A stretch of 10,069 nt of DNA from Deltaproteobacteria bacterium (GTDB taxonomy: Bacteria > Desulfobacterota > JAENJC01), in contig JACQYJ010000076.1 of NCBI GenBank assembly GCA_016208525.1, positions 1 to 10,069 of the forward strand, in the 5' to 3' direction. Shown in pieces: positions 1 through 6,591 of this stretch. Below the pieces are notes generated by a model, which had not been told where the DNA came from, did not search any database, and saw only the letters and a list, made by a program, of their open reading frames with translations. How positions within the stretch are numbered: position 1 is the first letter of the stretch; each line of letters begins with the position of its first letter. The translations under genes were made by a program, and so were the position numbers.

Positions 1-107
1 TCTACCGATTCTGGAATGTAGACTTCACCGACATTTTGAAGAAGACCAAGGAGTCCCGCCTCTATCAAATGAAGAATGGGGCCTGTATCGCAAACAGTGA
101 GCCTCAT
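1..107 (-). CDS. PIN-domain toxin (DUF3368-like), N-terminal fragment
   Basis: Only the first 35 codons lie in the window; the gene runs off the left edge. The ATG (107-105) overlaps the antitoxin stop as ATGA, the translational coupling usual in toxin-antitoxin pairs. The visible protein begins MRLTVCDTGPILHLIEAGLL and continues to VYIPESV. The early Asp in VCDTGP fits the first metal-binding aspartate of PIN ribonucleases, and the D-T-G/S-P-hydrophobic start with the later VYIP segment is typical of the DUF3368 branch. Known for the family: Mg-dependent RNA cleavage, neutralised by the partner antitoxin. Inference: this is the toxin of the pair. Activity cannot be judged because the other acidic residues lie outside the window. 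Confidence 0.72.
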   Translation of the reverse strand, partial: MRLTVCDTGPILHLIEAGLLGLLQNVGEVYIPESV

Positions 108-307
108 TTCTTGCCGGCTTTTACCTTTAAGGCCCACTCGATATCTTCCTTCATAAACTGCTCCATCAATTTTAGCCGGTTGTGGCGTATGAACTCCTGC
201 AAGGCGGTACGCATCAGTTCAGCTTCGTCGGTAAACCATCCGCTCTTCACGTAATTATCTACCTCCATGCCAAGCTTATCCGGCAGAGGAACATTGATTG
301 TTTTCAT
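104..307 (-). CDS. Ribbon-helix-helix antitoxin of a VapBC-like pair
   Basis: This is a 67-residue protein. Its N-terminal strand (MKTINVPLPDKL) is followed by two helices (about residues 13-27 and 28-45), the layout of a CopG/ParD-type ribbon-helix-helix DNA-binding domain. A charged C-terminal tail (about 46-67, KLMEQFMKEDIEWALKVK) would be the toxin-binding arm. The start is supported by a strong GGAGGT Shine-Dalgarno about 7 bases upstream and by a good promoter. It is followed with a 4-base overlap by a PIN-domain gene. Known for the family: such antitoxins bind the toxin and repress their own operon as dimers. No frame damage is seen. The main uncertainty is the exact antitoxin subfamily. 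Confidence 0.8.
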   Translation of the reverse strand: MKTINVPLPDKLGMEVDNYVKSGWFTDEAELMRTALQEFIRHNRLKLMEQFMKEDIEWALKVKAGKK

Positions 308-329
308 GCTTTTACCTCCATTTTACGGT

Positions 330-358
330 ATCTTACTTTCTTTACTAAGTTATGTCAA
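330..358 (-). promoter_or_regulatory. Sigma-70-type promoter of the toxin-antitoxin pair
   Basis: On the minus strand a perfect TTGACA (358-353) is followed after 17 bases by TAAGAT (335-330), a 4/6 match to the -10 consensus. Transcription would start near 323, giving a short leader before the antitoxin ATG at 307. I see no clean palindromic operator, only short AAGTAAG/CTTAGTAA-like partial repeats in the spacer. Confidence 0.55.
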
Positions 359-585
359 TTTTCTCTATACGGTCTCAACATATCCCAAAAGAATTTTGAG
401 AGACATCTGAGTGGCGCTTGTTCGTTTTACAACCCTTTCCACTCCCCTCCATGTTAATGATCTGACACTGCTCGCAAAGGCGCAGAGGGCGCGAAGACCT
501 TTAACGCCCCCTGTCTCCCTCTTAAAATAAGTGGGGGTATAAATACAGGAATGTGGAGAATCTACTGTGGCAAGTTAAACCCTTG
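359..585. other. Intergenic region with a CGCAGAGG-type repeat and possible nadA promoter
   Basis: No gene is visible between the toxin-antitoxin promoter and nadA. Positions 471-500 hold a repeat-like stretch centred on CGCAAAGGCGCAGAGGGCGC, of the same class as those at 1955-1975, 4567-4668 and 8191-8394. TATAAA at 538-543 could be a -10 element for the nadA run, but no convincing -35 lies 16-18 bases upstream. A short C5/G5 pairing (around 507-512 with 533-537) is possible just before it. Confidence 0.35.
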
Positions 586-602
586 AAAAAAAAAAAAAAA
601 AA
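586..602 (+). repeat. A17 homopolymer before nadA
   Basis: Seventeen consecutive adenines lie directly before the AAGGA that can serve as the nadA Shine-Dalgarno. If nadA started at the upstream GTG (553), the run would be coding and give a K6 stretch that NadA proteins do not have, so it is more likely untranslated leader. Runs this long are prone to replication and transcription slippage and to sequencing length errors. Confidence 0.75.
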
Positions 603-618
603 GGATAACTTTGAATCT

Positions 619-1509
619 ATGACTATGAGAAAACTTAAATCCGACATTCGAAAGCTTCTTGTGGAGCGTAACGCCATCCTCCTCGCTCACAACTACCAGA
701 GGGACGAGATACAGGAGATAGCGGACCTGACAGGCGACTCCCTCGGTCTCAGCATAGAAGCCTCTAAAACAGAGGCAAAGGTGATAGTGTTCTGCGGCGT
801 CCATTTCATGGCTGAGAGCGCATCCATACTCTCTCCCGACAAGACGGTGATATTCCCCAGGATGGATGCCGGATGCCCCATGGCGGACATGATAACCAGA
901 GACGGCCTTGTAAAGATGAAGGAGGAGTATCCAGGACTCCCAGTTGTCACATACGTCAACTCAGCGGCTGACGTGAAGGCTGAGAGCGATATATGCTGCA
1001 CCTCTGCCAATGCAGTAAGCGTTGTAAAATCCCTGAAGGATGCGAAGAGGGTCATTATGACCCCTGACAGGAACCTCTCCCATTTCATTGCCTGGGACGG
1101 CTTCTGCCCCACCCATGAGAGGCTTGTTCCAGAGGATATCTTAAAGCTCAAGGAAAGGCGTCCTGATGCCCTGTTTGTAGCACACCCCGAGTGCAGACCC
1201 GAAGTTGTTGACCTGGCGGATAAGGTCGCTTCCACCTCAGGGATTTACGTATTCTGCAAAGAATCAAAGGCAAGGGAGTTTATAATAGGCACTGAGATGG
1301 GCATCCTCTGGAGGCTAAAGAAGGATAACCCCGAAAAGAAGTTCTACCTCGCCTCAAAAAAGCTTATCTGCCCCAACATGAAGCTGACAACTCTTGAGGA
1401 TGTCCTTGTGTCCCTGGAGAAGATGGAGAACGTGGTCAAGGTACCGGAAGATATAAGGATACCTGCAAAGGCAGCATTGGACAGGATGCTGGCGGTGCCG
1501 AGGGATTAA
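619..1509 (+). CDS. nadA: Quinolinate synthase NadA
   Basis: NadA condenses iminoaspartate with dihydroxyacetone phosphate to give quinolinate, the precursor of NAD, in the cytoplasm. The 296-residue protein matches the compact three-domain type. AHNYQ (23-27), GDSLGLS (39-45) and FCGVHFMAE (58-66) are family blocks. The three [4Fe-4S] ligands are seen as C86 (AGCPMADM), C163 (DGFCPTH) and C251 (LICPNM), and MTPDRNLSHF (147-156) and HPEC (189-192) are also conserved. I chose ATG 619 because homologues begin just before the RKLLVERNA helix and AAGGA lies upstream, though with a long 13-base spacer; ATG 625 is equally plausible. The frame stays open back to GTG 553, but that would add a K6 tract and 22 unrelated residues. 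It is the first gene of a tight plus-strand run, 4 bases before the Nudix gene. No NadB or NadC is in view. Confidence 0.95.
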   Translation: MTMRKLKSDIRKLLVERNAILLAHNYQRDEIQEIADLTGDSLGLSIEASKTEAKVIVFCGVHFMAESASILSPDKTVIFPRMDAGCPMADMITRDGLVKMKEEYPGLPVVTYVNSAADVKAESDICCTSANAVSVVKSLKDAKRVIMTPDRNLSHFIAWDGFCPTHERLVPEDILKLKERRPDALFVAHPECRPEVVDLADKVASTSGIYVFCKESKAREFIIGTEMGILWRLKKDNPEKKFYLASKKLICPNMKLTTLEDVLVSLEKMENVVKVPEDIRIPAKAALDRMLAVPRD

Positions 1510-1513
1510 CCTC

Positions 1514-1954
1514 ATGATTAAGAATGAGAGACAGCTATCATCTGGCGGCGTCATCTATCGTACAGGCGAAAAAGATGTAGAGGTTGCCCTTATTTCTGTT
1601 AAAGGCGGCGCTGTCTGGCGCCTTCCGAAAGGGCTTGTGGAAGAGGGTGAAAATATTGCGCGAACGGCCCACAGGGAGGTCAAGGAAGAGACCGGGCTGG
1701 ACGGGAAGATAATAGAGAAGATAGACCACATCGAATATTTTTACTCCCACAAGGAGGCCGATTTAACCCACAGGATATTCAAGATTGTCTATTTCTTCCT
1801 TATGGAGTATACCGGCGGCGACGTGAGTGAGCATGATAAAGAGGTTGATGACTGTCGCTGGTTTCCCATTGTTGAGGCGATAGAAAAGATTGAATACAAG
1901 GATGAACGTGAGATTCTTAAAAAGGCTAAAGAAATGATAGAATCAAAAGACTGA
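1514..1954 (+). CDS. Nudix hydrolase
   Basis: This 146-residue protein is a single Nudix domain. A perfect Nudix box spans residues 40-62: G, five residues, E, seven residues, REVKEETGL. These residues bind divalent metal and activate water for pyrophosphate cleavage. The preceding SSGGVIY (9-15) and WRLPKG (35-40) are usual in Ap4A-hydrolase-like and general NDP-X hydrolases, so a dinucleoside polyphosphate or damaged-nucleotide substrate is possible; the exact substrate cannot be read from sequence. It starts 4 bases after nadA with only a weak GAGGG upstream, so translational coupling is likely. Next to nadA, a role in nicotinamide-nucleotide or nucleotide clean-up is attractive but is inference. 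Confidence 0.9.
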   Translation: MIKNERQLSSGGVIYRTGEKDVEVALISVKGGAVWRLPKGLVEEGENIARTAHREVKEETGLDGKIIEKIDHIEYFYSHKEADLTHRIFKIVYFFLMEYTGGDVSEHDKEVDDCRWFPIVEAIEKIEYKDEREILKKAKEMIESKD

Positions 1955-1975
1955 TTTCTCGCAGAGGCCGAGAAA
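1955..1975 (+). repeat. Perfect hairpin between the Nudix and cupin genes
   Basis: TTTCTCG (1955-1961) and CGAGAAA (1969-1975) are perfect complements separated by CAGAGGC. The hairpin starts directly after the Nudix stop. No T-run follows, so it is unlikely to end transcription; it could stabilise or separate the messages. Its GCAGAGGC core resembles the dispersed CGCAGAGG repeats elsewhere in the window, and it may be a remnant of one. Confidence 0.6.
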
Positions 1976-1990
1976 CAGGGGATAGGCTAA

Positions 1991-2461
1991 ATGATAAACA
2001 TAAAGAGAGAAGACATTAACAACCTCGTGGAGGCTGCCAGGAGTTCGCCGAGAAAGAGGATGAACCTGAACATCCATCAGTCCCTGGATGCCACCGTACA
2101 GAGGTTCTTCAACGCCATGGAACCTGACACATACGTCCGACCCCACAGGCATGTGCAGGATGGGAGGTTCGAGCTGTTCCTCTGCATAAGGGGGAAAGGG
2201 GCTGCGATAACATTTGATGACAGCGGGAAGGTCTTAGATTCTGTTATTATATCGCCTGATGGAGTTTCCATAGGTATTGAGATACCTCCCCGTGCCTGGC
2301 ATACCATTCTTTGTTTATCCCCAGGTACGGTCTTTTTTGAACTAAAGGAAGGGCCGTATATGGAGATCGACGATAAGGACTTTGCCGCATGGGCTCCGGA
2401 CCCTTCAAATCCCGGAAGCTATGACTATCTTAGAAGACTCAAGGAAGGTATTGGGTGCTGA
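1991..2461 (+). CDS. WbuC-family cupin metalloprotein
   Basis: The 156-residue protein matches the small cupin-fold family named WbuC, often found near surface-polysaccharide genes but also elsewhere. The first cupin motif is visible as RPHRHVQDGRFELF (50-63), with H52, H54 and E61 as likely metal ligands. The second motif includes IEIPPRAWHTI (97-107) with H104. VFFELKEGPY (114-123) is also a recurring family block. The reaction is not established for the family as far as I know, so I assign none. AGGGGATAGG lies before the ATG, and the stop overlaps the queC start (TGATG). No polysaccharide genes are in the window, so the usual neighbourhood is absent. Confidence 0.85.
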   Translation: MINIKREDINNLVEAARSSPRKRMNLNIHQSLDATVQRFFNAMEPDTYVRPHRHVQDGRFELFLCIRGKGAAITFDDSGKVLDSVIISPDGVSIGIEIPPRAWHTILCLSPGTVFFELKEGPYMEIDDKDFAAWAPDPSNPGSYDYLRRLKEGIGC

Positions 2462-3159
2462 TGCCTGCCTTTGAATCTAAAAAAGCGGTAGTGCTCTTAA
2501 GCGGCGGGCTTGACTCTACTACAGCCCTTGCCATAGCAAGGTCGGAAGGGTTTGAGCCGTACACCATCTCGTTCAGGTACGGCCAGAGGCACGATATTGA
2601 ACTTGAGGCTGCAAAGAAAATTTCGCAGAGATTTGCGGCGAAAGGCCACACAGTCATTGACATAAACCTGAGACAACTCGGCGGCTCCGCCCTGACTTCA
2701 GATATCGATGTTCCAAAAGGACGGGATGCGGAAGAGATGGCAGGAAACATTCCAGTTACCTATGTTCCGGCCAGGAACACCATCTTTCTCTCCATAGCCC
2801 TCGGGTGGGCCGAGGTACTGGGGGCATCGGACATCTATATAGGCGTCAATGCCCTCGATTACAGCGGATATCCGGATTGCAGGCCGGAGTTCATAGAAGC
2901 CTTTGAGAAAATGGCTAACCTTGGAACAAAGGCAGGGGTAGAGGGAAAAGGTTTCAGGATACACACACCCCTGATCAGGATGACAAAGGGGGAGATAATA
3001 AAAAAGGGTGTGGAGCTTGGCGTTGACTACTCTCAGACCCATTCGTGCTACGACCCCACCCCGGAGGGCCTGGCCTGCGGAGAGTGCGACTCCTGCCTCC
3101 TGCGGGAGAAGGGTTTTGCCGAGGCAGGAATAAAAGACCCTCTGATGTATAAAAAATGA
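2461..3159 (+). CDS. queC: 7-cyano-7-deazaguanine synthase QueC
   Basis: QueC converts 7-carboxy-7-deazaguanine to preQ0 using ATP and ammonia, on the route to queuosine in tRNA or to 7-deazaguanine DNA modifications. The 232-residue protein has the PP-loop SGGLDS at 14-19 and the family block NALDYSGYPDCRPEF. Four zinc-binding cysteines lie near the C terminus at C196, C206, C209 and C212 (CGECDSC). ATG 2461 overlaps the cupin stop; GTG 2455 in the same frame, with a closer GGAAGG (2443-2448), is an alternative start adding two residues. The next gene overlaps by ATGA. No queD, queE, folE or tgt is in the window, so the pathway must be completed elsewhere. All key residues are present. Confidence 0.96.
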   Translation: MPAFESKKAVVLLSGGLDSTTALAIARSEGFEPYTISFRYGQRHDIELEAAKKISQRFAAKGHTVIDINLRQLGGSALTSDIDVPKGRDAEEMAGNIPVTYVPARNTIFLSIALGWAEVLGASDIYIGVNALDYSGYPDCRPEFIEAFEKMANLGTKAGVEGKGFRIHTPLIRMTKGEIIKKGVELGVDYSQTHSCYDPTPEGLACGECDSCLLREKGFAEAGIKDPLMYKK

Positions 3160-3832
3160 AACCTTTGATAGGCATAACCGGAGACATTGACGAGCGGGAC
3201 GGGAAGAGGTACCTGTACATAGATACTCGTTACGGAAGGTTGTACCCCTCCTGCTTCATCCAACTGAGTCGGTCAAAGAGGTAATCTCAAAGATTGACGG
3301 GCTTCTCCTCTCAGGCGGTGAGGACATACACCCCAGATATTACAGCGAGGAGCCGAAATACCCTATGGAGTTCTCTCCCGACATCAGGACGGAGTTCGAG
3401 ATATCTCTTGTCAAAGAGGCTATGGCTAAAGGTCTTCCCATACTCGGTATCTGCCACGGCATGCAGCTTATAAACGTGGCCCTTGGCGGAACGCTATATC
3501 AGGACCTGAAACGTCAGAATTTTGTTGCGAAGGAACATCAGTTAGGGGACGGCAGACACAAGGTATTCATAACCAGAGGCGCCCAGTTCTTCAAGATAAT
3601 GGATAGAACCGCGATAAATGTTACAAGCGCCCACCATCAGGCAGTTAAAAATATAGCGAAGAGTCTGAGGGTCTGCGTAAGAACCAGTGACAGCGTCATA
3701 GAGGCCTTTGAAATGCCGGAATATCCCTTTTTGATAGGTGTCCAGTGGCACCCGGAAAAGGAACCCGATGAGGACTCAAAAAGGCTATTCCGGGGCTTTA
3801 TAGAGCAAAGCCTTGGAATCCGCACCCCTTGA
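3156..3832 (+). pseudogene. Class I glutamine-amidotransferase-like hydrolase (peptidase C26/PuuD type), frame-broken
   Basis: The gene starts with an ATG overlapping the queC stop. Frame one gives MKPLIGITGDIDERDGKRYL and continues to YIDTRY (3231-3233), then goes off family and stops at 3282-3284. The family sequence resumes in another frame at 3245 (PLLLHPTESVKEV, then ISKIDGLLLSGGEDIHP) and runs to the stop at 3830-3832. Only 11 bases lie between the Tyr and Pro codons, where relatives such as PuuD have about ten residues, so roughly 19 bases seem to be missing. Downstream parts look intact: nucleophile Cys in GICHGMQL and the His and Glu in QWHPE. Known for the family: hydrolysis of gamma-glutamyl amides. 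It is either a real pseudogene or an assembly error; restart at ATG 3365 would give a 155-residue protein lacking the N-terminal part of the fold. Confidence 0.8.
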
Positions 3833-3844
3833 CATCATTTTTTT

Positions 3845-3900
3845 ATGCCAGGTTGCTTTCAACCATCTACTATTGAGCGTGATGAAAGCTTACCTGGTAT
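3845..3900. repeat. Imperfect inverted repeat between convergent genes
   Basis: ATGCCAGGT then TGCTTTCA (3845-3861) pairs with TGAAAGC then ACCTGGTAT (3883-3900), with a small internal bulge and a 21-base loop. It lies between the amidotransferase stop and the bacterioferritin stop. Neither strand has a T-run after the stem (a T7 precedes it on the plus strand), so it is not a standard terminator. The long imperfect arms could be a small mobile-repeat remnant or a 3' mRNA stabiliser for one of the two converging messages. Confidence 0.55.
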
Positions 3901-3959
3901 AAATTCCCTCCCAAGCCGCCCTGCCCTTTCGACAGCCAATTGATCCAGTTTTTTCTGCG

Positions 3960-4517
3960 TTATGCGCCGCCCTGTGCAGGGGCGGAACCCTGCCTGGCGA
4001 CAAAACCCATAGTCTGTAAACCAGTGGCGGACGGCGAACCGGCGATTTGTGCAAGATAAGTTTCGCCGAGGTTCTTGATATGATCACTGACATTATCAAA
4101 GTAGTTGAAATGCGCCTGTTCTTCATCAATGATTGCCTCAAAAAGCTTCACGCTGGTGCTGTCGCCGTTTTCTCTGCAAACTAACAGGAACTGGTTATAG
4201 GCATCGATCGTATCGTCCTCAAGTTTTGCATCAAATGAAAAGATTGACTGGACCTTCTGGCCTTTTTCCGCCTTTTCTCTGGCCTCTGCAGTCGGCTCTC
4301 CACCCAACTCCTTGATTCTATCCGCAAACATCTCTGCATGGCGCATCTCATCTATCGCTATGAGCTTCATTTTCGCAGCCATATCTCCGTAATCCAAGTT
4401 ATCCAGATTGTAGTGCTGATTCATGTACTGGGCAATGGCATACAACTCCATGCCGCGCGCCTTGTTCAAGACCTCTGTTACCTTTCCTTTCCTTTGTTCT
4501 TTGGTATTTTGAGCCAT
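3960..4517 (-). CDS. bfr: Bacterioferritin
   Basis: Bacterioferritin forms a 24-subunit cage that oxidises and stores iron and carries haem between subunits. This 185-residue protein has the full set of di-iron ferroxidase ligands: E24, E57, H60, E100, E133 and H136 (motifs MELYAIAQY, IDEMRHAE, DEEQAH). M58, in DEM, is the axial haem-ligand position. The N-terminal half and the C-terminal GETYLAQIAGSPSATG segment look like the Desulfovibrio desulfuricans bacterioferritin, known to bind an iron-coproporphyrin, rather than E. coli Bfr; this is from memory, not a search. The Gly/Ala-rich tail after about 160 is longer than in E. coli. A strong AAGGAGGTG Shine-Dalgarno precedes the ATG. TATAGT near 4550 may be a -10, but no good -35 is seen. 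Confidence 0.93.
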   Translation of the reverse strand: MAQNTKEQRKGKVTEVLNKARGMELYAIAQYMNQHYNLDNLDYGDMAAKMKLIAIDEMRHAEMFADRIKELGGEPTAEAREKAEKGQKVQSIFSFDAKLEDDTIDAYNQFLLVCRENGDSTSVKLFEAIIDEEQAHFNYFDNVSDHIKNLGETYLAQIAGSPSATGLQTMGFVARQGSAPAQGGA

Positions 4518-4566
4518 GATACACCTCCTTGTTTATTTAAAGTTCGTCTGACTATATAGGGACTTG

Positions 4567-4668
4567 GAAAACACTGATATACAGCAGAGACGCTGAGAAA
4601 GAAAAATCTATTGAATTTAAAACGCTTTCTCTGCTTCTCTCTGCGCCCTCTGTGGTTTGCAGTTTAGG
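4567..4668. repeat. Dispersed CGCAGAG-type inverted repeat (copy C)
   Basis: A left part (GCAGAGACGCTGAGAAAG, about 4583-4600) is the approximate reverse complement of the right part (CTTTCTCTGCTTCTCTCTGC, about 4625-4644). Nineteen bases at 4647-4665 (cctctgtggtttgcagttt) recur exactly at 8372-8390. The rest of this roughly 280-base gap, 4518-4801, shows no gene; A/T-rich sequence fills 4669-4760. The porin message reads through this region towards bacterioferritin, but I see no clear terminator. Confidence 0.6.
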
Positions 4669-4801
4669 TCTAAAGTATTTTTAACATCTTCAAAAACCGA
4701 AATATAAAGACGTTATAAACGGTATTTTAGTATTTACCATGTCCCTTAGCTGAGATGCGCGCAAAAACTACTGCATTGAGGTCAGCTCACCATCTTTAGC
4801 A

Positions 4802-5950
4802 TTAAAACCTCAACTGCAATTGAGCGAGGAATGAATTATTAGGGTAACTACTTTGCTTTTCATCCTTTAATGTGTAGTTGGTCATAAACTTGGCATCATG
4901 CCCATGCAGATAAAAATTAAGCCCTACGGTCGTCCAGACGATGTTGTCCCTGTCAACTACATCCTTGTCTGCATCGTATTCTTCGTACTTTATCACCCCC
5001 TCCACGTGATCAGGTATAAAGAAGCGCCCCAACTGGACATAAAACCCGTCCGAGGTTGTTACCACATTGCGGGTTATTATCCCGTCAGCCTCTTGTCTCA
5101 GGTATTCCCCCTGAAGCGTGCATCCTAATCGAGGGGGCTTTAACTGGAGATCTACCCCATAGGCATTTCGATCTACAGGCCACCTCGTTTGTGTTGGATC
5201 GTCATGGCCGTCCTTTGAAGTGAGGGCATTTACTCCAACACTGACCCATTCCGCCAGTTTCACAACAAATCTCCCTGCCATCAAGAAAAGGTCGTTGTCA
5301 TTATATTTATTTTGCGCAGAATCAGCGTAGGAACCTACTTTGTAAGCATGGAGGTCATCTGCCCTGCGTCCATTAAAAAGACCGATATTGTAAGAAAGGA
5401 TTTCATGAACAAGGTCGCCGCTGAACATTATTCCCATGTCCCTGTCCGGAGCAATCTGATTCACTACTTCAGAACGTTCGATTGATAATATCTCATGATC
5501 AACTGTTATCATCTCGAGAGAAAAAGGTACCTTGAACTGGCCGATTCGTGCAGCAAGATATGGCAAACGGTCGTATTTTATATATGCGTCATCAAGTTTC
5601 GGAACCTTTGTAAGATTGACTGCTAATCTATAAGTTATATTTTCATAAGGGGATCCCGAGACATTAATCTTTGCTCTCCTTATCTGGAAACCGTTTTCAT
5701 AGCGTAAGCTGGCGCTGTCGTATCCAAACTCATGGTTCTCGTCCATGATCATTCCCTGGACCTGGATATATCCGCTTACAGTCAGTGGATTTTTCTTTGC
5801 CTGGGCCTCCACCTCTTCTCTGGTTATTACCCCTTTTTCAATTAAAAGGTCGTTCAACCCTTGAATTCCCATCTGTGAACCGGCATAAGCTGTTGAGCTT
5901 GCAGGCATCAAGAGTGTTGCCAGGAAGATATTACCGAAAAACCTATTCAT
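4802..5950 (-). CDS. Outer-membrane porin, phosphate-selective porin O/P type
   Basis: This is a predicted 16-18-strand beta-barrel channel in the outer membrane. From ATG 5950 it is 382 residues. A signal peptide is visible: MNRFFG, a hydrophobic core IFLATLLMP, then STAYA-G. A short helical segment follows (GLNDLLIEKGVITREEVEAQ), as often precedes the barrel in such porins. The barrel region has alternating aromatic/polar strands, including QIRRAKINVSGSPYENITYRL, AARIGQFKVPFSLE and DRDMGIMF, all usual for the OprO/OprP family. The last residues, LAQLQLRF, fit the C-terminal Phe signal read by the BAM complex. The longer frame to 6010 would place 20 residues before the signal peptide, and GGAGA before 5950 supports the shorter start. 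Substrate, phosphate or otherwise, is not known. Confidence 0.88.
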   Translation of the reverse strand: MNRFFGNIFLATLLMPASSTAYAGSQMGIQGLNDLLIEKGVITREEVEAQAKKNPLTVSGYIQVQGMIMDENHEFGYDSASLRYENGFQIRRAKINVSGSPYENITYRLAVNLTKVPKLDDAYIKYDRLPYLAARIGQFKVPFSLEMITVDHEILSIERSEVVNQIAPDRDMGIMFSGDLVHEILSYNIGLFNGRRADDLHAYKVGSYADSAQNKYNDNDLFLMAGRFVVKLAEWVSVGVNALTSKDGHDDPTQTRWPVDRNAYGVDLQLKPPRLGCTLQGEYLRQEADGIITRNVVTTSDGFYVQLGRFFIPDHVEGVIKYEEYDADKDVVDRDNIVWTTVGLNFYLHGHDAKFMTNYTLKDEKQSSYPNNSFLAQLQLRF

Positions 5951-5983
5951 CTTTAATCTCCGTAAATGGATATAGATAACGTA

Positions 5984-5998
5984 AGATATTGAATATCT
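5984..5998. promoter_or_regulatory. 15-bp perfect palindrome downstream of the porin promoter
   Basis: AGATATT, G, AATATCT is a perfect inverted repeat with a one-base centre. It lies about 5 to 19 bases downstream of the expected porin transcription start, where a bound repressor could block initiation or escape. No regulator gene is adjacent. Confidence 0.45.
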
Positions 5999-6009
5999 AA
6001 CTGCGTACA

Positions 6010-6038
6010 ATATTAGGTGAAGCGCTTCTTTCTGTCAA
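6010..6038 (-). promoter_or_regulatory. Porin promoter with palindromic spacer
   Basis: On the minus strand TTGACA (6038-6033), a perfect -35 element, is followed after 17 bases by TAATAT (6015-6010). The start point would be near 6003, 50-odd bases before the porin ATG. The spacer holds GAAGCGCTTC (6019-6028), a perfect 10-bp palindrome placed between the two hexamers, a usual place for a repressor or MerR-type activator site. Confidence 0.6.
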
Positions 6039-6277
6039 GTTGCGGGTTAAGGTGGTCTATTCTTTACATATAACCCTAAGCCGTTAAGGCCGCTACGCCT
6101 CATACCGCAATTGAAAGTCCCTCTTGCCGGCTCATGGCGCTGTTGCGCCCGAAATCTGATAAAATGGCTCAGACCTCCAACGAATTGCGCCGGCTTGCGC
6201 TGGAGGTCGGCCAATCCATCTTGACGCTTCTAACGAACCTTGTCTCGATTGCGACTTTGACGTTATCCTGGAATCCT
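6039..6277. other. Stretch without a recognisable gene, between porin promoter and insertion sequence
   Basis: No frame here looks like a known protein. The plus-strand frame from 6164 (49 codons) and the minus-strand frame through 6132 both run into the insertion sequence and have no family features. GACCTCCA (6171-6178) and TGGAGGTC (6200-6207) can pair as a hairpin. The stretch is more GC-rich than the A/T-rich porin promoter next to it and could be the relic of an older insertion. Confidence 0.3.
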
Positions 6278-6312
6278 GTTTGGGTGTGCGACAAATTTGT
6301 GGGTAAAGTTTA
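6278..6312 (+). repeat. Left terminal inverted repeat of the insertion sequence
   Basis: Matches the right end at 26 of 35 positions, with an unbroken shared core TGCGACAAA. It also contains the ancestral transposase stop (TAA at 6310-6312 on the minus strand), so the coding region reaches into the terminal repeat. Confidence 0.75.
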
Positions 6313-6591
6313 GGCAGCCGCCCTTTGTTCCCAGAAATCCTCCCATCTGTTGCTTCAATCGCAGCAGCGCAAAGCAATAACGCTATTGGCTCCCTTCACA
6401 GTCCAGTGCATCCCGGACTGTTTCAGTCTTTGACCTATAACCGAGCGGCAACCAGCCTCCAGCACCCCGGAGCCTACAAAAAGGCCCTGCCTTCTGAATT
6501 CGTCATACCTCATCCTGTTTTTGTTCTTGTCAAAATATGCAGCCTCTTTTGCACATACTTCTTCCGCTTTTTCTGAAGTAGTTGAAAGCTC

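Noticed and set aside
553..618. N-terminal extension of NadA from GTG 553
   Set aside because: It has a poor Shine-Dalgarno spacing, encodes a K6 stretch from the A17 run, and does not resemble NadA N termini. ATG 619 or 625 fits better.
3833..3959. Standard rho-independent terminator downstream of the amidotransferase gene
   Set aside because: The T7 run (near 3838-3844) precedes the stem instead of following it, and no other GC-rich hairpin with a T-run is present.
6164..6313. Small plus-strand protein beginning MAQTSNELRRLALEV
   Set aside because: No Shine-Dalgarno and no family resemblance; the frame runs through the terminal inverted repeat of the insertion sequence.
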